Source: an uncultured Phycisphaerae bacterium (GTDB lineage Bacteria; Planctomycetota; Phycisphaerae; Sedimentisphaerales; Anaerohalosphaeraceae). From it: DNA of 8,922 nucleotides. Shown piece by piece: positions 5,993 to 8,922 of the stretch. Within the stretch, counting starts at the first letter, position 1. Every line of letters starts with the position of its first letter. Both the position numbers and the translations under genes were made by a program. Under the pieces are notes generated by a model. That model saw only the letters and a program-made list of their open reading frames with translations. It made no database searches and was not told where the DNA came from. Location: the NCBI GenBank assembly GCA_937995495.1, contig CALKKA010000170.1, positions 1-8,922 on the forward strand. The letters run 5' to 3'.

Positions 5993-7027
5993 ATGATGCT
6001 GCTATCTGAAATTGCAACAAAACTCCAGGCACAGCTGATTGGCGATGGCCAACAGGACATAACCGGCGTCAATGCTATTGCCGATGCTTCCTGCAGCGAG
6101 ATCTGTTTTCTGACATCTGCCAAGTATGCTAAAACGCTCGACCAGAGTGTCGCTGCCGGCGTACTCGTGGATACCCCGATCGACGACTGCAGCATGGCCC
6201 AATTGGTGGTCGAAAATGTTAACGAGGCGCTGATTGCACTGTTGAAGTTATTCGAGCCGAAGTTGACCGCTGTTGAAGGTGTCCATCCGACGGCTGTTGT
6301 CGAGTTGACTGCTTCTGTTGATTCATCGGCGACTGTGGGACCGGGGGCCTATATTGCCCATCGCGTTCAAATTGGCAAGAACACGGTGATCGGTCCGAAC
6401 TGTTCCATTGGCGAAAATACCACGATCGGTTCGGGTTGTCGGTTAGACAGTCATGTGGTCGTTTATCATAATTGTCAGGTCGGAAATTCCTGTATTATTC
6501 AGGCGAATTCGACGATTGGCGCCACGGGATTCGGGTATTCCTTTATCGATGGTGCGCATCGGCTGATCCCCCATAACGGCGGGGTAATCCTTGAAGACGG
6601 TGTTGAAATCGGCTCTAATAGTTGTGTGGACCGGGCCAAATTCGGCAATACGCTGATTGGGGCCGGAACAAAGGTTGATAATCTCGTCCAAATCGCCCAT
6701 AATGTCCAGACGGGAAAATGCTGCCTGATGGCTGGCCATGTCGGTATTTCCGGAAGCACGAAAGTTGGAAACGGTGTTGTTTTCGCGGGTGCATCCGGAT
6801 CATCGGACCATGTTGAAATCGGCGATGGGGCCATTCTTGGCGCCCAATCTGTCGCGACCGGTAAAATCGAACCCGGGCAGACGGTGTTGGGGTTGCCGGC
6901 TCGGGATTTGCGAAAAGAATTGAAAAGCAAGAGTGTGTATCAAAATCTTCCTGAACTGGCAAAAAAAGTTAAGCAGCTCGGCAAAAGGATAGAAGAGCTT
7001 GAAACAGCAGAAGACAATAAAAACTGA
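5993..7027 (+). CDS. lpxD: UDP-3-O-(3-hydroxyacyl)glucosamine N-acyltransferase LpxD
   Basis: LpxD carries out the third step of lipid A synthesis, moving a 3-hydroxyacyl chain from ACP to the 2-amine of UDP-3-O-acyl-glucosamine in the cytosol. The 344-residue length is typical (E. coli 341). The N-terminal uridine-binding domain (about 1-95) contains ADASCSEICFLTSAKYAKTL. A left-handed beta-helix of hexapeptide repeats spans about 97-295. In it, GATGFGYSF (176-184) matches the family GxDGFGY motif, and IAHNVQTG holds the probable catalytic base H236 (E. coli H239). A C-terminal helix (about 318-340), rich in Lys/Glu/Leu, matches the trimer-packing and ACP-binding helix. The gene starts 14 bp after the ompH stop with only a weak Shine-Dalgarno (ACGAG), so translation probably depends on coupling. 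ATG 5996 is an equal start candidate. Its end overlaps lpxC. Confidence 0.95.
   Translation: MMLLSEIATKLQAQLIGDGQQDITGVNAIADASCSEICFLTSAKYAKTLDQSVAAGVLVDTPIDDCSMAQLVVENVNEALIALLKLFEPKLTAVEGVHPTAVVELTASVDSSATVGPGAYIAHRVQIGKNTVIGPNCSIGENTTIGSGCRLDSHVVVYHNCQVGNSCIIQANSTIGATGFGYSFIDGAHRLIPHNGGVILEDGVEIGSNSCVDRAKFGNTLIGAGTKVDNLVQIAHNVQTGKCCLMAGHVGISGSTKVGNGVVFAGASGSSDHVEIGDGAILGAQSVATGKIEPGQTVLGLPARDLRKELKSKSVYQNLPELAKKVKQLGKRIEELETAEDNKN
6985..6989 (+). promoter_or_regulatory. Ribosome binding site supporting the TTG start of lpxC-fabZ
   Basis: AAGGA at 6985-6989 lies 9 nt before TTG 6999, inside the end of lpxD. From that TTG the protein begins MKQQKTIKTEARLSGRGL, which fits the normal LpxC N-terminus (short basic lead, then the GxGL turn). 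No ATG occurs in this stretch, so TTG is the best start. Confidence 0.75.
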
Positions 7028-8306
7028 GGCTCGACTCTCAGGGAGGGGGCTTTTTAGCGGCGCAGATGTAAAGGTTCTGTTCAAGCCGGCACCGGCCGAT
7101 ACGGGGATTGTTTTCATGCGCACCGATGTTGACCCTGCGGTTTCAATTAAGGTCCGTCCCGAAAACATTGTCCAGCGCAATCGCCGCTCTGCGCTCGGCA
7201 GCGGTGAGGTCTATGTCGAAACATCTGAGCACTGTTTGGCGGCGATCGCTGCGTTAGAGATTGATAATATCACCATTGAGTTGGACGCTGAGGAATTGCC
7301 GGGCTTTGACGGCAGCAGCCATGAGTTTTTTACCACACTGCAAAAATGCGGTCTCGACAGTCAGGACGCCGAACAACACCCCATTGTTATTTCGGAATCG
7401 ATCTGTATCACTGAAGATGATAAATCCATCTATGCGCTTCCTTCAAACAGTGACGGACTTAATATCACCTATGATCTGGACTATACCCAGCACACCGGCA
7501 TCGGCCGACAGATCTATTCCTGTCAGTTAAACGAGGCAAATTACGAGGAAAACCTTTCTCGCGCTCGGACCTTTGTACTGGAGGCTGAGGCGATGCAGAT
7601 GCAGGCGGCGGGTATCGGCGCCCATCTGGGACCCAAGGATATCCTTGTGATCAATTCGGATGGACCGATCAAAAACAGTTATCGCTATCTGGACGAATGT
7701 GTCCGCCATAAAGTTGTAGATCTGGTCGGTGACCTGCGTCTGGCAGGTCGTCCGATTCAGGGCCGCATTGTGGCTTATAAGTCCGGGCATGCCCTGAACC
7801 AGAAACTGGTGACACAGGTCGTCGAGTCATTTCGCAAGGCCGAACAGAGGAAATCCCTCTCGGGCAAACCGGTTTTGGATATCAAACGGATTCAACATAT
7901 CCTGCCGCATCGTTATCCATTCTTACTTGTGGACAAGGTCATCGAAATTGAAGCCGACCGCCGGATCAAAGGGATTAAGAATGTGACATTTAATGAACAG
8001 TTTTTCCAGGGCCATTTTCCCGGGACACCTGTGATGCCGGGTGTGTTGATCGTCGAGGCGTTGGCGCAGGTGTCAGGGCTTTTGTTTGCCCAGAAACTGG
8101 AACATACGGGTAAACTGGCGGTTTTGCTGACGATGGACGCGGTTAAGATACGAAAATCTGTGTTGCCGGGCGACCAGTTGATTCTGATCGCTGAGGCCGA
8201 CAAGGTTCGCAGTCGGGCGGCAAAATGTGATTGCAAGGCGATGGTGGGGGACGATGTCGTGGCCGTCGCCCAGCTGAAATTCATGTTGGTGGATGACGAG
8301 ATATAA
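6999..8306 (+). CDS. lpxC-fabZ: Bifunctional UDP-3-O-acyl-N-acetylglucosamine deacetylase / 3-hydroxyacyl-ACP dehydratase (LpxC-FabZ fusion)
   Basis: This 435-residue protein joins two enzymes. The LpxC domain (about 1-280) makes the committed step of lipid A synthesis, Zn-dependent removal of acetate from UDP-3-O-acyl-GlcNAc. Its zinc ligands H78 (in SEHCLAA), H237 and D241 (RHKVVDLVGDL) are present, as are catalytic E77 and H264 (KSGHAL), each one residue off E. coli numbering. After a short linker (about 281-293), the FabZ domain (294-435) dehydrates 3-hydroxyacyl-ACP in fatty acid elongation. It shows ILPHRYPFLLVD (301-312), catalytic H339 in FQGHFPG, and E353 in MPGVLIVEALAQ, with the family spacing of 14 residues. 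One oddity is GLFSG (17-21) where most LpxC have GLHTG. Fusions of this type are established in Bacteroidota and occur in other phyla. Both domains look active. The gene overlaps lpxD by 29 nt. Confidence 0.96.
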   Translation: MKQQKTIKTEARLSGRGLFSGADVKVLFKPAPADTGIVFMRTDVDPAVSIKVRPENIVQRNRRSALGSGEVYVETSEHCLAAIAALEIDNITIELDAEELPGFDGSSHEFFTTLQKCGLDSQDAEQHPIVISESICITEDDKSIYALPSNSDGLNITYDLDYTQHTGIGRQIYSCQLNEANYEENLSRARTFVLEAEAMQMQAAGIGAHLGPKDILVINSDGPIKNSYRYLDECVRHKVVDLVGDLRLAGRPIQGRIVAYKSGHALNQKLVTQVVESFRKAEQRKSLSGKPVLDIKRIQHILPHRYPFLLVDKVIEIEADRRIKGIKNVTFNEQFFQGHFPGTPVMPGVLIVEALAQVSGLLFAQKLEHTGKLAVLLTMDAVKIRKSVLPGDQLILIAEADKVRSRAAKCDCKAMVGDDVVAVAQLKFMLVDDEI

Positions 8307-8307
8307 T
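8280..8307 (+). promoter_or_regulatory. Possible internal sigma70-type promoter for lpxA
   Basis: A perfect TATAAT lies at 8302-8307, spanning the lpxC-fabZ stop, with a poor -35 candidate TTCATG (8280-8285, 3 of 6 matches) at 16-bp spacing. The -10 is part of the 10-bp palindrome TATAATTATA (8302-8311), the most AT-rich point nearby. A transcript would start near 8314, about 33 nt before the lpxA ATG. Chance occurrence is quite possible. Confidence 0.25.
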
Positions 8308-8329
8308 TATAAAGATTGAATTGAAGACC

Positions 8330-8335
8330 GGAGGT
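8330..8335 (+). promoter_or_regulatory. Strong but distant ribosome binding site of lpxA
   Basis: GGAGGT at 8330-8335 is the strongest Shine-Dalgarno in the window, yet it lies 11 nt before ATG 8347, longer than the usual 5-9. No closer in-frame start exists, and the protein from ATG 8347 (MSDKIHPTAVI) matches the usual LpxA beginning. Confidence 0.7.
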
Positions 8336-8346
8336 ATACGAACGTT

Positions 8347-8922
8347 ATGAGTGATAAGATTCATCCAACGGCTGTGATCGCATCGAGCGCTCAGATGGGC
8401 TCGAATGTGACAGTTGGACCTTATACGGTGGTGGATGAGGGCGCTGTGATCGGTGACAATACCATGTTGGATGCGCACGTGGTTATCGGTAAGGATACAA
8501 AGATGGGCGAAAAAAATCGTGTTTTTGCCGGTGCTGTTATTGGCCGTCCGCCGCAGATTCTTGGATTTGACGATGACACTAAAATTGGCGGTTTGCAAAT
8601 CGGTAATAATAATATTATTCGTGAATATGCGACCATACATCCGAGCATGTTTGCCGATGAGAACACGATTGTCGGCAACGGTAATCTGCTGATGATCAAT
8701 GTGCATCTGGGGCATGACTGTGTGCTTGAGGACAATATCGTCATCAGTAACGCAACCCAGCTATCCGGGCACTGTAAACTTGAAACCGGTGTCTGGCTGA
8801 GTGGGAATGTGTTGGTGCACCAGTTTGTAACGTTCGGTAAATGGTGCTATGCCGCTGGCTTAGCGGGCGTCAACCATGATGTTCCGCCCTATGTGATTGT
8901 TAGCGGCCACTATCCGATGGAA
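8347..8922 (+). CDS. lpxA: Acyl-ACP--UDP-N-acetylglucosamine O-acyltransferase LpxA (partial, 3' end outside window)
   Basis: LpxA carries out the first step of lipid A synthesis, adding a 3-hydroxyacyl chain from ACP to the 3-OH of UDP-GlcNAc. The first 192 residues are visible (family about 260). They form a left-handed beta-helix of hexapeptide repeats starting at KIHPTAVI, with IGRPPQILGF (65-74), NNNIIREYATIH (87-98) and LLMINVHLGHDC (114-125). H123 aligns with the catalytic base H125 of E. coli, with H120, H142 (SGHC) and H158 (VHQF) at other conserved His positions, followed by DVPPYVI (178-184). G171 aligns with E. coli G173, the acyl-chain ruler that allows a long chain, which hints at C14-like specificity (inference). 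IHPSM replaces the usual IHRGT. The C-terminal helical domain is missing only because the window ends. The gene follows lpxC-fabZ by 40 bp. Confidence 0.93.
   Translation, partial: MSDKIHPTAVIASSAQMGSNVTVGPYTVVDEGAVIGDNTMLDAHVVIGKDTKMGEKNRVFAGAVIGRPPQILGFDDDTKIGGLQIGNNNIIREYATIHPSMFADENTIVGNGNLLMINVHLGHDCVLEDNIVISNATQLSGHCKLETGVWLSGNVLVHQFVTFGKWCYAAGLAGVNHDVPPYVIVSGHYPME

Noticed and set aside
8281..8715. 144-residue minus-strand open frame over lpxA
   Set aside because: It is antisense to clear hexapeptide repeats of LpxA. The His/Ile-rich reading is what reverse-complemented hexapeptide codons give.
1..8922. CRISPR arrays, insertion sequences, tRNAs, phage genes, or a hidden defence or biosynthetic system
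   Set aside because: No spaced repeats, terminal inverted repeats, transposase motifs or tRNA-like folds were seen. Every base outside the ten genes lies in gaps of 85 bp or less.

Overview
The window is a dense run of housekeeping genes, all on the + strand, from a Gram-negative (diderm, LPS-making) bacterium. Two well-known clusters sit head to tail. The first is a ribosomal/replication block: the tail of a probable rpsF, then ssb, rpsR, rplI and dnaB. The second is an outer-membrane block: bamA, an ompH/skp-family chaperone gene, lpxD, a fused lpxC-fabZ, and the first 192 codons of lpxA. The lpxC-fabZ fusion is known from Bacteroidota and several other phyla. Here it is combined with ssb between rpsF and rpsR, an S6-like Ala/Glu tail, and a BamA barrel start of the type I associate from memory with Planctomycetota/Verrucomicrobiota/Kiritimatiellota. 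That combination points to the PVC superphylum, perhaps Kiritimatiellota or Lentisphaerota. This placement is inference, not proof.

Layout: 1-193 is the 3' end of a gene for an Ala/Glu-rich tail, probably ribosomal protein bS6. 261-698 is SSB, 784-1050 is bS18 in the four-cysteine form, and 1122-1613 is bL9. DnaB runs from about 1567 to 2988; its start lies inside rplI and is uncertain. 3014-5338 is BamA with five POTRA domains and a barrel. 5379-5978 is a Skp/OmpH-like chaperone, 5993-7027 is LpxD, 6999-8306 is LpxC-FabZ (TTG start, 29-nt overlap with lpxD), and 8347-8922 is LpxA, cut by the window end. The longest gap between genes is 85 bp. No gap holds a convincing terminator, tRNA, mobile element or CRISPR array, so long polycistronic transcription is likely. 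A possible internal promoter lies just before lpxA.

How the genes work together: bS6, bS18 and bL9 are ribosomal proteins, while SSB and DnaB act at the replication fork. In the second block, BamA inserts outer-membrane beta-barrel proteins and the Skp-like protein escorts them across the periplasm. LpxA, LpxC and LpxD carry out the first three steps of lipid A synthesis. The FabZ domain fused to LpxC uses the same (3R)-hydroxyacyl-ACP pool that LpxA and LpxD draw on, so the fusion physically ties phospholipid and lipid A synthesis together. I see no previously undescribed system. The most interesting points are the fusion, the 25-bp join of the two clusters, the overlapping or unusual starts, residue changes in LpxC and LpxA, and a 20-bp perfect palindrome at the start of dnaB.
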